Shown in pieces: positions 50,763 through 60,745 of a stretch of DNA of 64,000 nt; positions within the stretch are counted from its first letter, which is position 1; each line of letters starts with the position of its first letter. This DNA comes from Streptomyces sp. NBC_00457 (GTDB lineage Bacteria; Actinomycetota; Actinomycetes; Streptomycetales; Streptomycetaceae). The notes under the pieces are model-generated. The model ran no database searches, was not told where the DNA came from, and was given only the letters and a program-made list of their open reading frames with translations. The stretch lies in assembly GCF_036014015.1 (NCBI RefSeq), contig NZ_CP107905.1, positions 2,108,001 to 2,172,000 on the forward strand, in the 5' to 3' direction. The translations under genes and the position numbers were made by a program.

Positions 50763-53700
50763 ATGCCGTCCCAGCCCCCCGCCGTACCCGGCGTGCCGCA
50801 TCCGCTGAACGAGGTGCCGCAGACTTTCCGCCCCGGCGACTCGTACGACGTACGCGACGGGCTGGTGAAGTACATCCGGCGGGACCTCCTCGGCCCCTGG
50901 GACGGGGAGACCGAGGAACTGCCGCACCGGTCGGCGGGGCCGCGCGACCGCTACCTTGTGGGCATGCTCGGCCCCCGCCCGGACGGCGGTGACAACGCCC
51001 GGCAGATGGCCCGCAGCGCCGCGCAGACCGGCGACGACGAACCCGGCAGCGACGACGGGCAGGGCGCCGAGGGCGGCGAACTGCCCGAGCGACTCACGCC
51101 GCAGGCCGCCGGCCGTATCTGGGCCTCCTCCATGGGGCTGTCCTTCGTGGTTCCGGCGTCGATCGGCACGCTCAGCGTCACCGCCGGCTGGGGGCGGTAC
51201 TCGCTGACCGACAGGCTCATCGACACCAGCCCGAATCCGGTGCGCGTGTGGGGCCGCGAGCCCGTGAAGCACACTCCCATCGACATCGAGGTCACCCGGG
51301 CCGGCGACCAGCGCCGCGTCCTGGAGGGGGACGACAGCCACGGCATCCACCTCGACGTGCAGGTCCGTGAACGCCCGGCCAGGGCGGCGGGCGAGGACCT
51401 GCGTGTCGTGGAGGTCGCCCTCGTCAACAGGCTCCCAGAAAGCACCACCGACCGCAGGGACACCCAGTGGCTGTTCCAGACCGGCCTTGAGGTCACCGCG
51501 TTTCCTGACGACCGGGCGGCCGTCTTCCTGCCCATTGACGACCCGCTGGACCCCAGGTCCGCTGGCGCCTCAGAGGAGGCGGAGGAGCGGCGGCTGCGGC
51601 TGCTCTACCGTGACAGCCTCCGCTACGCCGTCGGCCGCAACGTCGCCGTCACCGCCGCCGTACGCCACGATGAGCGGCGGGCCCACCGGCTGGTCACCAC
51701 CTGGCTTCCCGAGTACGACGTGCGGGCCACCACCGCTCCCAAGGTCGCCGAGCAGCCGCTGTTGGCCGGACTGGAACTCGGTATGGACGAACTGGCCGCC
51801 CTCGCCGTGCCCGGCCGCCGCGCGGAACTGAGTACCGCCCTGGCTCCGCTCGCAGACGGCTACAACACCTGGCTCCAAACACAGCGCGAGAAGGCGGTAA
51901 CCCTCCCCGAGGACCTGCGCAAAGCCGCCGAGGCAGCCATCGACCAGGCCGAGGAGGTGTGTCACCGCATCGCCTTCGGCATCGACGTCCTGTCCACCGA
52001 CGACGACGCGCTCGAAGCGTTCCGGTTCGCCAACCGCGCCATGGCCCTCCAGCGGCGCAACACCGCCATCGCCGCTCGGCGCGCCGGGCACGAGGACGAT
52101 CCCGCCTCCTACCGGCGGGCCCACCAGGAAGTGGACGAGAAGGGCAAGGAAGCGGCCGCCTGGCGGCCCTTCCAGCTCGCCTTCGTCCTTCTTAACCTCG
52201 CCTCGCTGAGCGCGCCCGGCCACCCGCACCGCGGCACCGGGCGCGAAGCCCTCGTCGACCTGCTGTTCTTCCCCACCGGTGGCGGCAAGACCGAGGCCTA
52301 CCTGGGCCTCGCCGCGTACACCTTCGCCCTGCGCAGGCTCCAGGGCATCGTGGGCAGCGCAGCCGAGGCCCGCGACGGCAGCGCGGGAGTCGCCGTCCTC
52401 ATGCGCTACACCCTGCGACTGCTGACGGCCCAGCAGTTCCAGCGGGCCGCCGCCCTGGTCAGCGCCTGCGAAGTGCTGCGCCGCGAGGAGTACGCGCGCG
52501 ACCGGCGCTGGGGCGCCACCCCGTTCCGTATCGGACTGTGGGTGGGAACCTCGGTATCGCCCAACTGGTTCGGTGAGGCCCAGGAGCAGATCGCGGGGGC
52601 CCGAGAGAGCGCCAGCGACAAGCACGCGCGGGTCATCCAGGTCCTCAGCTGCCCCTGGTGCGGGCAGGGCCTGACCGCCCACTCCAACATGGACTACGAC
52701 CCCGACCGGCGCCGCGTGCTGCTGTACTGCCCGCGCGGTGAGGGCGAGGACCGCTGCCCCTTCTCCCGGCTCGGCTCACCCGACGAGGGCATCCCCGTGC
52801 TCACCGTCGACGAGGAGATCTACCGCCTCGCACCCGCCATGGTCATCGCCACCGTCGACAAGTTCGCCCAGCTGCCGTGGAACGGCTACGCCGGGCTGCT
52901 GTTCGGCCGGGTCACCGAGTGGTGCCCGCGCCACGGCTACCGCCACGACGACCTCGACGAGCGCACCGGCTGCCGCAGCCGCCACACCCGCAAGGGGACG
53001 CTGGACGCGGTGACCGCCCAGCCCGTCACCCGGCTGCGGCCCCCGGACCTGATCATCCAGGACGAGCTGCACCTGATCTCCGGCGCGCTCGGCACCACCG
53101 TCGGACTCTTCGAAGCCGCCATCGACCAGCTGTGCAGCTGGTCGTACACCGACGGCGGCGGCGTACGACACGAGGTCGGCCCGAAGATCGTCGCGTCCAC
53201 GGCGACCACCAAGCGCGCCGCCGAGCAGGTGCGTGGCGTCTTCGCCCGTAAGGTCGCCGTCTTCCCGCCGCAGGTCCTCGATGTCGGCGACACCTTCTTC
53301 TCCCGGCAGGTGGAGCTCGCCCGGGACAACCCCGGCCGCCGTTACCTCGGCGTGTGCGCGCACGGCACCCGGTTGAAAGCCGCCGAGATCCGGGTCGCCG
53401 AGATCCTGCTGCTCGCCGGACAGGAGCAGTTCGACACGTACGGGGCCGCCGCTGACCCGTACATGACGCTCGTCGGCTACTTCAACGCCACCCGCGAACT
53501 CGCCGGCATGCGCCGCTACCTCGACGATGACATCGCCACCCGCGTCCGCGCCAACGGCGGCCGTAAGGGGCACGACACGATCGCGGACCGCATTCCCACC
53601 AAGTCCGGGATGCTCACTATCCAGGAACTGACCTCCCGCATCTCCTCGGCGGACATCAGCGCCACCCTCAAGCGGCTGGAGTCCCCCTTCGAACCGGAAC

Positions 53701-54638
53701 GGGACACTTCGAAGCGTCGCAAGGCCTTTGCCGCCGAGTACGTGGCGGCCCGGCGGGACAAGCGCGAGCCGCGGGCCCGTATGACGCCCGTGCAGGAGCG
53801 GGCGGTGGACGTCGTACTGGCCACTTCCATGCTCCAAGTCGGCGTCGACGTCTCCCGGTTCGGCCTGATGCTCGTAGTCGGCCAGCCCAAGAACACCGCC
53901 GAGTACATCCAGGCGTCCTCCCGCGTCGGCCGAGACGCGCGCCGCCCCGGACTGGTCGTCACCCTCTACAACTGGTCCCGCCCGCGAGACCTGGCGCACT
54001 TCGAGGACTTCGCGCACTACCACGCGACCTTCTACCGTCAGGTCGAAGCACTGTCGGTCACCCCGTTCACCCGTCGAGCACTCGACCGGGGTACGGCACC
54101 CACGTACATCGCGGCGTTGCGCCAGGCCGCGTACGAGCACTCCCGCAACACCGATGCCCAGCACGTAGATCTCTACGGTGAAGTCGCCCAGCAGGTCGAA
54201 CAGCGGCTGCTGGAACGGGCGGACCGTGTCGGCGGGCAGCGTGCTCAGGACTATCTGACCGAACGTATTGAGGCCCTGAAGGACCGCTGGGAGGAACGGC
54301 GCGAAAGCGGCGGCGTCCTGGGCTACCGCAAGGAGAAGAAGAAGGACACCCTGGTCACCGGGCTTCTTCACCGAGCCGACGGCTCACGCTGGGACGAACT
54401 CACCGTGCCCATGTCCATGCGGGAGACCGAGAACGAACTCAACCTGCTACTGCCGGGCGGCGGCAACTTCGTGGACCAGCCCACCAACGGTGGTCCCGCC
54501 TGGCACTTCGGGGCCGCCGCCGGCAAGGACGCCGAGGGCACGGGCGGGGAAGGCGGAGACGGTGGCGACGGTGGCGCGCAGGTCGACGCCGACGAGTACG
54601 GGGACGCCGCCGAGGCGGCAGGAAAGGGACGTCGATGA
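50763..54638 (+). CDS. drmA: DISARM helicase DrmA
   Basis: A 1291-residue superfamily 2 helicase of DISARM, which together with DrmB senses and restricts incoming phage DNA. Walker A is FFPTGGGKTEAYLGL near residue 502, and the Walker B position is LIIQDELHLISG near 766 (DELH instead of DEAH). A four-Cys cluster (SCPWCG, YCPRGEGEDRC near 630-660) may bind zinc. The C-terminal RecA domain has LQVGVDVSRFG and IQASSRVGRDARRPG near 1050. A Gly/Asp-rich tail ends the protein. The ATG follows AAAGGG. It overlaps drmB by 4 bp (ATGA). Confidence 0.93.
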   Translation: MPSQPPAVPGVPHPLNEVPQTFRPGDSYDVRDGLVKYIRRDLLGPWDGETEELPHRSAGPRDRYLVGMLGPRPDGGDNARQMARSAAQTGDDEPGSDDGQGAEGGELPERLTPQAAGRIWASSMGLSFVVPASIGTLSVTAGWGRYSLTDRLIDTSPNPVRVWGREPVKHTPIDIEVTRAGDQRRVLEGDDSHGIHLDVQVRERPARAAGEDLRVVEVALVNRLPESTTDRRDTQWLFQTGLEVTAFPDDRAAVFLPIDDPLDPRSAGASEEAEERRLRLLYRDSLRYAVGRNVAVTAAVRHDERRAHRLVTTWLPEYDVRATTAPKVAEQPLLAGLELGMDELAALAVPGRRAELSTALAPLADGYNTWLQTQREKAVTLPEDLRKAAEAAIDQAEEVCHRIAFGIDVLSTDDDALEAFRFANRAMALQRRNTAIAARRAGHEDDPASYRRAHQEVDEKGKEAAAWRPFQLAFVLLNLASLSAPGHPHRGTGREALVDLLFFPTGGGKTEAYLGLAAYTFALRRLQGIVGSAAEARDGSAGVAVLMRYTLRLLTAQQFQRAAALVSACEVLRREEYARDRRWGATPFRIGLWVGTSVSPNWFGEAQEQIAGARESASDKHARVIQVLSCPWCGQGLTAHSNMDYDPDRRRVLLYCPRGEGEDRCPFSRLGSPDEGIPVLTVDEEIYRLAPAMVIATVDKFAQLPWNGYAGLLFGRVTEWCPRHGYRHDDLDERTGCRSRHTRKGTLDAVTAQPVTRLRPPDLIIQDELHLISGALGTTVGLFEAAIDQLCSWSYTDGGGVRHEVGPKIVASTATTKRAAEQVRGVFARKVAVFPPQVLDVGDTFFSRQVELARDNPGRRYLGVCAHGTRLKAAEIRVAEILLLAGQEQFDTYGAAADPYMTLVGYFNATRELAGMRRYLDDDIATRVRANGGRKGHDTIADRIPTKSGMLTIQELTSRISSADISATLKRLESPFEPERDTSKRRKAFAAEYVAARRDKREPRARMTPVQERAVDVVLATSMLQVGVDVSRFGLMLVVGQPKNTAEYIQASSRVGRDARRPGLVVTLYNWSRPRDLAHFEDFAHYHATFYRQVEALSVTPFTRRALDRGTAPTYIAALRQAAYEHSRNTDAQHVDLYGEVAQQVEQRLLERADRVGGQRAQDYLTERIEALKDRWEERRESGGVLGYRKEKKKDTLVTGLLHRADGSRWDELTVPMSMRETENELNLLLPGGGNFVDQPTNGGPAWHFGAAAGKDAEGTGGEGGDGGDGGAQVDADEYGDAAEAAGKGRR

Positions 54639-56539
54639 GCGGCAACTACTACCGGCGGGTGGGCGCGGCACGCCCCAGCCACCTCATGTACACGGCTGGC
54701 GTGGGTGCGCTAGTCGACCTGCCCAACTTCTCCGTCCTCGTCAAGGGACTCGAATCCTGGAGCCACACAGGGCTCCTCCCGGACGACTACCTCATCGAGG
54801 AACCCCGACTGCGCACCGCCGTCAACCGGGCCCTCCAGCTCTACGGACGCTCCCAGATCAGCGAGCTGCGCTCCGCCCCCTGGATGGAGGGCGCGGACGG
54901 CGCCCCCAAGGACTGGGCAGCGCAGGGCATCGGAGTCCCCGTCACGCCCTTTCCTCAGTGGCTGCGATGCACCGCGTGCAACCTGCTCGCGCCCATCGAC
55001 GCGGACGCCTTCACCTTCCTCAACAACAACCCGCGCACCCCGCACGAGGCGAAGTTCGCCCACAGCGACTGCAAGTTCGGCAGGCCGCTCGCCGTAACCG
55101 CACGCTTCACCCTGGTCTGCACGAACGGACACCTCGACGAGTTCCCGTACGCGATGTTCGTGCACCGTGGCAACGTGTGCGCGAAGAGCCCCCGACCGCT
55201 GATGCGGATGAAGGACCACGGAGGCAACCAGGCGGCCAACGTCACCCTCGAATGCGTCGCCTGCGGGGAGAAGCGCAACATCCGCGATGCGATGGGCGAG
55301 CGGGGCCGCGCCGAGCTGCCCGCCTGCCGCGGCCGCCACCCGCACCTGTCCGCCTTCGAGAGTGACGGCTGCGACCGCGAGGCCACCCTGATGGTGGCGG
55401 GCGCCTCCAACCAGTGGTTCCCGATGACGCTCAGCACCCTCGCCCTGCCGCCGAGCAGGAACCAGGACCTGACTGAACTCGTCGAGGAACGCTGGGTGGA
55501 ACTGCAGAACGTCACCTCCCGTCCCGTCTACGACGCCCTGTCCGCCATGCCGCAGTTCACCTACCTCGAGGAGTACGACCCGGACGCGCTGATCGCCGCC
55601 GTCGAGGCCCGCAGACAGGGCGCGACCGGACAGCAGAACCAGGCCACCGAGGTGGCGGCGGACCTGCTCAGCCCCGAATGGGACGTCCTCGCCGCGCCGC
55701 ACGTTCCCGACCCCACCGACGACTTCGCGATGGAGAGCGTCACCGTTCCCACGACCCTTGACGGACTGTTCTCGGACGTCCGCCAGGTGCAGCGGCTTCG
55801 GGAGGCCCGCGCGCTGGTCGGATTCACCCGCCTCGACGCCCCCGACCCCGAATCCGACGAGATCGCCACCCTCGTACGGCTCTCCCGCACCTCGCAGAAT
55901 TGGGTGCCGGCCAGCGAGGTCCGCGGTGAGGGCATCTTCCTGCGGGTGCGCGAGGACCTGATGGCCGAGTGGCAGGACCGGATGCAGAAGTCACCGCAGA
56001 TGGCGGCGCACCGGGAAGCCTTCGGCCGGTTCCGCAGCAACCGGAAGTCGGACCGCATCACGGGCCCCTTCGACCCCATGCGCGGCTGGCCCGGCGAACG
56101 CTACATAGCTCTGCACACCCTGTCCCACCTGCTGATCCGCACCATCGCCCTCGAATGCGGCTACAGCTCGGCGAGCCTCGGCGAACGTATCTACGCCGGA
56201 GACGAGGAGAACACCCGTACCGGCATCCTCATCTACACCGCCGTCCCCGACTCCGAGGGCACCCTGGGCGGCCTCGTCTCGCTCACCGAGGACACCCACT
56301 TCGAACGGATCGTGCGCAGGGCCCTGGAGGACGCGGCCCGCTGCTCCTCCGACCCGCTGTGCGCCGAACGGCTGCCGAAGGACCCCGCGGACTACCTGCA
56401 CGGCGCGGCCTGCCACGTCTGCCTCTTCGTCTCCGAGACGACCTGCGAACGCGGCAACCGCTTCCTGGACCGCCGTTTCCTCGTCCCACTCGGCGACGAC
56501 ACCGACCAGGTGCTGACACCGGTGAACCTGCGGCCGTGA
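54635..56539 (+). CDS. drmB: DISARM protein DrmB (DUF1998)
   Basis: A 634-residue partner of DrmA. The N-terminal part has pairs of cysteines (LRCTACN, HSDCKFG, ECVACGEKR) suggesting zinc sites. The C-terminal DUF1998 domain begins around LHTLSHLLIRTIALECGYSS near residue 495 and ends with the Cys set CSSDPLCAERL and ACHVCLFVSETTCERGN. In the published DISARM complex DrmA and DrmB act together in loading and recognising DNA. ATG start overlaps drmA; its stop overlaps drmC by 4 bp (GTGA). Confidence 0.93.
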   Translation: MSGNYYRRVGAARPSHLMYTAGVGALVDLPNFSVLVKGLESWSHTGLLPDDYLIEEPRLRTAVNRALQLYGRSQISELRSAPWMEGADGAPKDWAAQGIGVPVTPFPQWLRCTACNLLAPIDADAFTFLNNNPRTPHEAKFAHSDCKFGRPLAVTARFTLVCTNGHLDEFPYAMFVHRGNVCAKSPRPLMRMKDHGGNQAANVTLECVACGEKRNIRDAMGERGRAELPACRGRHPHLSAFESDGCDREATLMVAGASNQWFPMTLSTLALPPSRNQDLTELVEERWVELQNVTSRPVYDALSAMPQFTYLEEYDPDALIAAVEARRQGATGQQNQATEVAADLLSPEWDVLAAPHVPDPTDDFAMESVTVPTTLDGLFSDVRQVQRLREARALVGFTRLDAPDPESDEIATLVRLSRTSQNWVPASEVRGEGIFLRVREDLMAEWQDRMQKSPQMAAHREAFGRFRSNRKSDRITGPFDPMRGWPGERYIALHTLSHLLIRTIALECGYSSASLGERIYAGDEENTRTGILIYTAVPDSEGTLGGLVSLTEDTHFERIVRRALEDAARCSSDPLCAERLPKDPADYLHGAACHVCLFVSETTCERGNRFLDRRFLVPLGDDTDQVLTPVNLRP

Positions 56540-57297
56540 GCCGCCGGGACTTCGAGGCGGCGGCAGAGCAGGCCGTCGTCCTGCTCGGGCCATCCCGGGC
56601 CAAGGACCTGGCGGGGGTGTTCACTCGCGGCCGGGGCCTGGAGCATGCACTGCTCCTGGTCCAGGCCCCGGCCGTCGGCGATGCGATCCGGGCGCTGTAC
56701 GAGGCAGTCCAGAGCAATCACGTCCCGTCGGCCGAGGCCGCCGCCTACCTTCGTGGGTTCGTGGCAGGGTGGTCCCGGCGCAGGGACGAAGCCGAAGTGC
56801 GCACGGTGTGGAGCGGACCGGCCACACCGGGCGTGCCGGTACGCGCGACCGCACGCGTCCTTACTGACGTCGTCGGCGGGGCCCGATCCGAACTCCTGGC
56901 CATGACCTACGCGGCCCGCCGCTACTCTCCGCTCATATCCGCCCTGCGCGAAGCCGTCGCACGCGGCGTCGACGTGCATGTCGTCGTCGAGACCCGGGAA
57001 GGCGCGGCCGGACTGCTCGGCGGACCCGAGCCGGCCGCGGCATTCGCCTCGGTGCCCGGCCTGAGACTCTGGCACTGGGCCCCCGCGGTACGCGAGCACG
57101 AGCATGCCCGGCAGCACGCCAAACTGGCCGTCGCTGATCGCCGCATTCTGCTGGTGGGCAGCGCGAACCTCACGGAATCCGGAGTCCGCAGGAATCTGGA
57201 AGCCGGGGTGCTCGTCACCGGCGGCACTGCTCCGCAGAGGGCCGCCGAACACATCCGGGAACTGCAGCGCCGGGGGATTCTGACTCCGCTGCCCTGA
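56536..57297 (+). CDS. drmC: DISARM phospholipase D-like protein DrmC
   Basis: A 253-residue PLD-superfamily protein with one HKD motif, HARQHAKLAVADRRILLVGS then AN, near residue 195, typical of PLD nucleases that dimerise. An N-terminal helical region precedes it. In experiments on a class 2 DISARM system drmC was dispensable for protection. GTG 56536 overlaps the drmB stop by 4 bp. Last gene of the drmABC operon; a minus-strand DUF397 gene ends 69 bp beyond. Confidence 0.92.
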   Translation: MSRRDFEAAAEQAVVLLGPSRAKDLAGVFTRGRGLEHALLLVQAPAVGDAIRALYEAVQSNHVPSAEAAAYLRGFVAGWSRRRDEAEVRTVWSGPATPGVPVRATARVLTDVVGGARSELLAMTYAARRYSPLISALREAVARGVDVHVVVETREGAAGLLGGPEPAAAFASVPGLRLWHWAPAVREHEHARQHAKLAVADRRILLVGSANLTESGVRRNLEAGVLVTGGTAPQRAAEHIRELQRRGILTPLP

Positions 57298-57365
57298 GCA
57301 ACCTTCTGGAGGACGACCGCAGGGCCCAGCCGCCTGCGCTTTGCCCTTTCACCAGCCTATTGCCC

Positions 57366-57587
57366 TCAGATCACCCCGTCCGCGATCCCCCCGACCAGCG
57401 CCCGCACCGCCGACCGCGAGAACACCAGCGGCCGAAGGCCGACATCCTTGGAGTCGCGCACAGCCATGTGGGACCCAAGGTCTGCGATCTCCACACAGTC
57501 GTTCGCACCCCCGCTGTATGAGCTCTTCCGCCACCGCGCGAGCGCGAAGTCGACGTACAGCGGAACGGTCGTGCGGGGCGTGCTCAC
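57366..57587 (-). CDS. DUF397 protein
   Basis: A 73-residue protein with the DUF397 core WRKSSYSGGANDCVEIADLG followed by VAVRDSKD-like sequence (MAVRDSKDVG) and FSRSAVRALV. DUF397 proteins pair with adjacent XRE regulators in streptomycetes and are thought to modulate them. GTG start overlaps the XRE gene stop by 4 bp. Confidence 0.93.
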   Translation of the reverse strand: MSTPRTTVPLYVDFALARWRKSSYSGGANDCVEIADLGSHMAVRDSKDVGLRPLVFSRSAVRALVGGIADGVI

Positions 57588-58465
57588 TGATCGAGCTCCT
57601 TGCTGATTCGCGTGATTCGGGTGCGGGTCTCCGACGGACCGAGGGCGCAGGCTCTCAACTGGTCGAAGATCTCTGTGTAGTTGTCGACATCGTCCGTGGC
57701 TTCGAGGTACACGGAGTTCTTGGGGTTCTCCAGCCACACCAGGTTCGGCGTGGGGTCGGAGAAAGTCAGGATGACGAACGGGCCGTACAGGCCGGGGTGC
57801 GCGCCGAGCTCGAACGTCAGGAGCTGCACCGTGATGTGCGGCTGCTCGCTCGCCTCCACCAGCTTGCGCAACTGGTCACGCATGACCTCCGCCGAGCCGA
57901 TCGTGCGGCGCAATACCGCCTCGTCGAGGATGGCCCACAGCTTGGCCGGTTGTTCGACGCCGAGACGGCTGCTCTGCCGCTCCATACGGACCTTGACCAA
58001 GGACTCCAACTCGGGCGCGGTGAGCTCCATGCGCATCTGGGAGATGACGGCACGCGCGTAGTCCTCGGTCTGGAGCAGGCCGGGGACGAGCATCGGCTGA
58101 TAGTTGGCCATCGAGACCGCGCCGGCCTCCAGCGCCAGATAGCCGTCATACCGGGTCGCGGTCAGCACCGTGGAGTACTTCCGCCACCACGGCTTCTGCT
58201 GCTCCTTGTCCGCCCGTACGAGGTCGAGTACGTCGGCACGTTGGGCCGGGTCGTCGACGCCGTAGCAGTCGAGCAGCGCCCGGACGAGGACCGGTGTCGT
58301 GCCGCGCTCGCCGGTCTCGATGCGGCTTAACGATCCCTGGTTGATCTCGATCTGCTCGGCGACTTCCGTAAGCGTCAGCCCGGCAGTGTCGCGCAACTCG
58401 CGCAAGCGCGCGGCGAGTTGGCGGCGGTACACGGACTGCGGGACCAGGCTCCTCTTCAAGGCCAT
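57584..58465 (-). CDS. XRE-family regulator paired with DUF397 (WhiJ-like type)
   Basis: A 293-residue regulator. The N-terminal helix-turn-helix spans residues 12-65 (LRELRDTAGLTLTEVAEQIE, then INQGSLSRIETGERG), followed by the DUF5753-type sensor region (for example LEAGAVSMANYQPMLVPGLL and QTEDYARAVI). Such pairs control development or secondary metabolism in streptomycetes. ATG 58465 has GGAGAG 9 nt upstream; a further ATG at 58489 is less well placed. It is the only plain DNA-binding regulator near the DISARM genes, so it is a candidate reader of the shared 16-bp motif (inference). Confidence 0.9.
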   Translation of the reverse strand: MALKRSLVPQSVYRRQLAARLRELRDTAGLTLTEVAEQIEINQGSLSRIETGERGTTPVLVRALLDCYGVDDPAQRADVLDLVRADKEQQKPWWRKYSTVLTATRYDGYLALEAGAVSMANYQPMLVPGLLQTEDYARAVISQMRMELTAPELESLVKVRMERQSSRLGVEQPAKLWAILDEAVLRRTIGSAEVMRDQLRKLVEASEQPHITVQLLTFELGAHPGLYGPFVILTFSDPTPNLVWLENPKNSVYLEATDDVDNYTEIFDQLRACALGPSETRTRITRISKELDQ

Positions 58466-58528
58466 GGCGGAAGTCTCTCCGGCGAGCACGAGCGCGACAA
58501 CCCATACGAGTCAACTTCACCAGACATA

Positions 58529-58567
58529 TTGCCTAGTTCACTGTGCCAGCGGCATTCTGCCTAGGGT
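58529..58567. promoter_or_regulatory. Divergent regulatory region with repeated TGCCTAG elements
   Basis: TTGCCTAGTTCAC (58529-58541) and CTGCCTAGGGTCAC (58558-58571) form a spaced direct repeat between the XRE gene and the TPR regulator. TTCACT (58538) and TAGGGT (58562) are spaced 18 bp and could serve as -35 and -10 of the rightward gene. The first repeat read in reverse, GTGAACTAGGCAA, resembles the shared island motif. Confidence 0.45.
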
Positions 58568-58658
58568 CACGACGCGTGTCCGCCGAACCAGACATGCGCC
58601 TCCATCGACCGCAGGACGGTGCGCCCCGCCCCGGACCGCCGCACCAGGAGGGTGTGCC

Positions 58659-59981
58659 ATGCCCCGGACGACGTTGTTCCGGCAGTTAGTTCAGCAACGA
58701 CACCTGACGACGTACGAGGCGTTCGCGGCGCAGTTCGAGCGGTCGGCCGTCAGTCTCGCGGAGCGCGACGGCGACCGGCGGCTCGCCTCGCTGCGGGTGT
58801 CCTCCCGGCAGTTCGACCGCTGGCTCGGCGGAGAACTGCAGACGCTGCCGCGACCGGACGCCTGCCGGGTGCTGGAGCACATGTTGGGCAGACCGGTCGC
58901 CGAGCTGTTCGCCGTGCCGGGTGGCCTACGGGAAGGCCCTACGAACCTGTCCGCCACCCCTACGATGCCTGGTCCCCACCTCGCTCAAGACTCCGGGGAC
59001 AACCCTCTCGAGATCGTCGCCCGCGCCCGCCAGCTCACCGCCAGCAACGCAGACGACGCCACACTCGCCTTCCTCGGCTCCTCCCTGGCGAGCATCACCA
59101 ACCGCTACGAGCAGGCCGGCCCGTACGCACTGCGCGCCGAGGCGCGAGGTCTGCGGCATCTCGCGCACACTCTCCTCGACGGCCGCCAGCCCCCGCGCGC
59201 CCGCCACGAACTCTTCCGCCTCGCCGCCCGCGCCTCTGGCCTGCTCGGCTACATGGCTGTCAACACCGGTGACTTCACGCTGGCGGAGGCGTACTGCACG
59301 GAGGCCCTGGCCCTCAGCCGCGCGATCAACGACCTGGATGCCGAGCTGTGGGCCAGTGGCACCCTGTCCTTCGGGCTCTACTACGCCGGCCGGTACGCGG
59401 ACGCCGACGCGTGCGCTGCGGCGGCGGTGGAGCGAGCCCCGCGCAGCCCCCAGTCCATCCGCCTCCTCGTCAACGGCCGGGCCCGCGCCCTCGCCAAGGC
59501 CGGAGACCGCCGCGCCGCCGAGCAGGCCGTCGGCCAGGCCCTCGCTCTCTCCGACCGGCACGACGTCCCGCCCGGACTCACCTCGTGCATCTCCTTCGAG
59601 CCGTACGGACAGGCCCGGACTCTGGCCAACGCCGTGACCGCGCACGTCTCGCTCCACGACACTGCCCGCGCGCTGCGCGACGCCGACCGGATCGACGACC
59701 TCGTCGAGCACTCCGACTCCGCGTGGAGCCGCGCGCTCGTACGCCTCGATGTCTCTGCTGCTCTGCTCAGCGAGCGCGCCCCCGACCTCGACCACGCGTT
59801 GGAGCTCGGCCGGGAGGCGCTGCGGCTGTGCGGGGATTCGCCGATCAGATCGGTCTGGCAGCGCTCCCAAGAGCTGTACGAGCAGGCCAGGTCATGGCGG
59901 AAGCACCCGGCGGTGGGCGAGTATGACGACGAGTTCCGCGCCTGGAGCTCACAGCCAGCCGTCCTGTCCTTGTCGTCGTGA
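58659..59981 (+). CDS. Transcriptional regulator with N-terminal HTH and TPR-like C-terminus
   Basis: A 440-residue protein of a type common in streptomycetes. The first 90 residues hold a divergent helix-turn-helix (LTTYEAFAAQFERSAVSLAE, then VSSRQFDRWLGGELQTLPRP) and the rest is a helical repeat region (for example YMAVNTGDFTLAEAYCTEAL). The ATG has GGAGGG 8 nt upstream. Divergent from the XRE/DUF397 pair and 59 bp before the 2H phosphoesterase. Confidence 0.8.
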   Translation: MPRTTLFRQLVQQRHLTTYEAFAAQFERSAVSLAERDGDRRLASLRVSSRQFDRWLGGELQTLPRPDACRVLEHMLGRPVAELFAVPGGLREGPTNLSATPTMPGPHLAQDSGDNPLEIVARARQLTASNADDATLAFLGSSLASITNRYEQAGPYALRAEARGLRHLAHTLLDGRQPPRARHELFRLAARASGLLGYMAVNTGDFTLAEAYCTEALALSRAINDLDAELWASGTLSFGLYYAGRYADADACAAAAVERAPRSPQSIRLLVNGRARALAKAGDRRAAEQAVGQALALSDRHDVPPGLTSCISFEPYGQARTLANAVTAHVSLHDTARALRDADRIDDLVEHSDSAWSRALVRLDVSAALLSERAPDLDHALELGREALRLCGDSPIRSVWQRSQELYEQARSWRKHPAVGEYDDEFRAWSSQPAVLSLSS

Positions 59982-60040
59982 CCTCGGACTCCAACGATTC
60001 GAGGGACTCCGGGGCGGTGTGATTCCAAAGGAGTACGCGG

Positions 60041-60745
60041 GTGCCCTTGCTTACCGCCGATCCCGCCGCGTTCCCCGCCGAGCCCCCGGCCGACCCGCGC
60101 GACCCGGATGTCATCGCGGCGCACGACTGGACGGCCTTCAGCGCGCTGGACGCGATGGTGGACCACTGGGCCCGTCCCGGCTGGAGCGACGGCAGCCGGG
60201 CGTACTACTGGATGCTCACCTTCCCCGGCCACCAGGAGCTGTCCGCGCTCGCCCTGCGCTGCCAGCAGGCCCTCGCGCCGCTCGGCCTCGACCCGGTGCC
60301 GACCGACGGGCTGCACATCACGCTCGCCCGGGTCGGGGCTCCCGACGCGGTCACCGCGGGGCAGCTGGAGAACCTCGTCCGGTCGGTGGAGCCGACACTG
60401 CCCGCCCCCTTCTCCATACGGGCCATCCCGCTGGCCGGGTCCCGCGGGGCGGTACGTCTCTCCGTCGGCCCCTGGCAGCCGCTGCTCCAACTGCACGCCG
60501 CTCTGACCGAGGCCGCCCGCACCGCAGGGCTGACGCCGAAGAAGCCGACGGCGGTCTTCCGGCCGCACCTGAGCCTGGCGTACAACAACCGCCGGCGGGC
60601 CGCCGCCCCGGTGGTCGAACCCGTCGCCCTGCTTCGGACCCTGCCGCCCGCCGAGCTCCCCGTCGCCACCGTCGAACTGGTCGAACTCCGCCGCGATGGC
60701 CGACAGTACAAGTGGGACGTACTGCACAGCCAGCCCCTCACCTAG
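60041..60745 (+). CDS. 2'-5' RNA ligase-like (2H) phosphoesterase
   Basis: A 234-residue 2H-superfamily protein with both catalytic motifs: LHITLARVG near residue 88 and FRPHLSLAY near residue 172. Such enzymes open cyclic phosphodiesters or cleave 2'-5' linkages in RNA or nucleotides. GTG 60041 has AAAGGAG 9-15 nt upstream. Its 3' end overlaps the convergent ATPase gene by 8 bp. Substrate unknown. Confidence 0.85.
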   Translation: MPLLTADPAAFPAEPPADPRDPDVIAAHDWTAFSALDAMVDHWARPGWSDGSRAYYWMLTFPGHQELSALALRCQQALAPLGLDPVPTDGLHITLARVGAPDAVTAGQLENLVRSVEPTLPAPFSIRAIPLAGSRGAVRLSVGPWQPLLQLHAALTEAARTAGLTPKKPTAVFRPHLSLAYNNRRRAAAPVVEPVALLRTLPPAELPVATVELVELRRDGRQYKWDVLHSQPLT

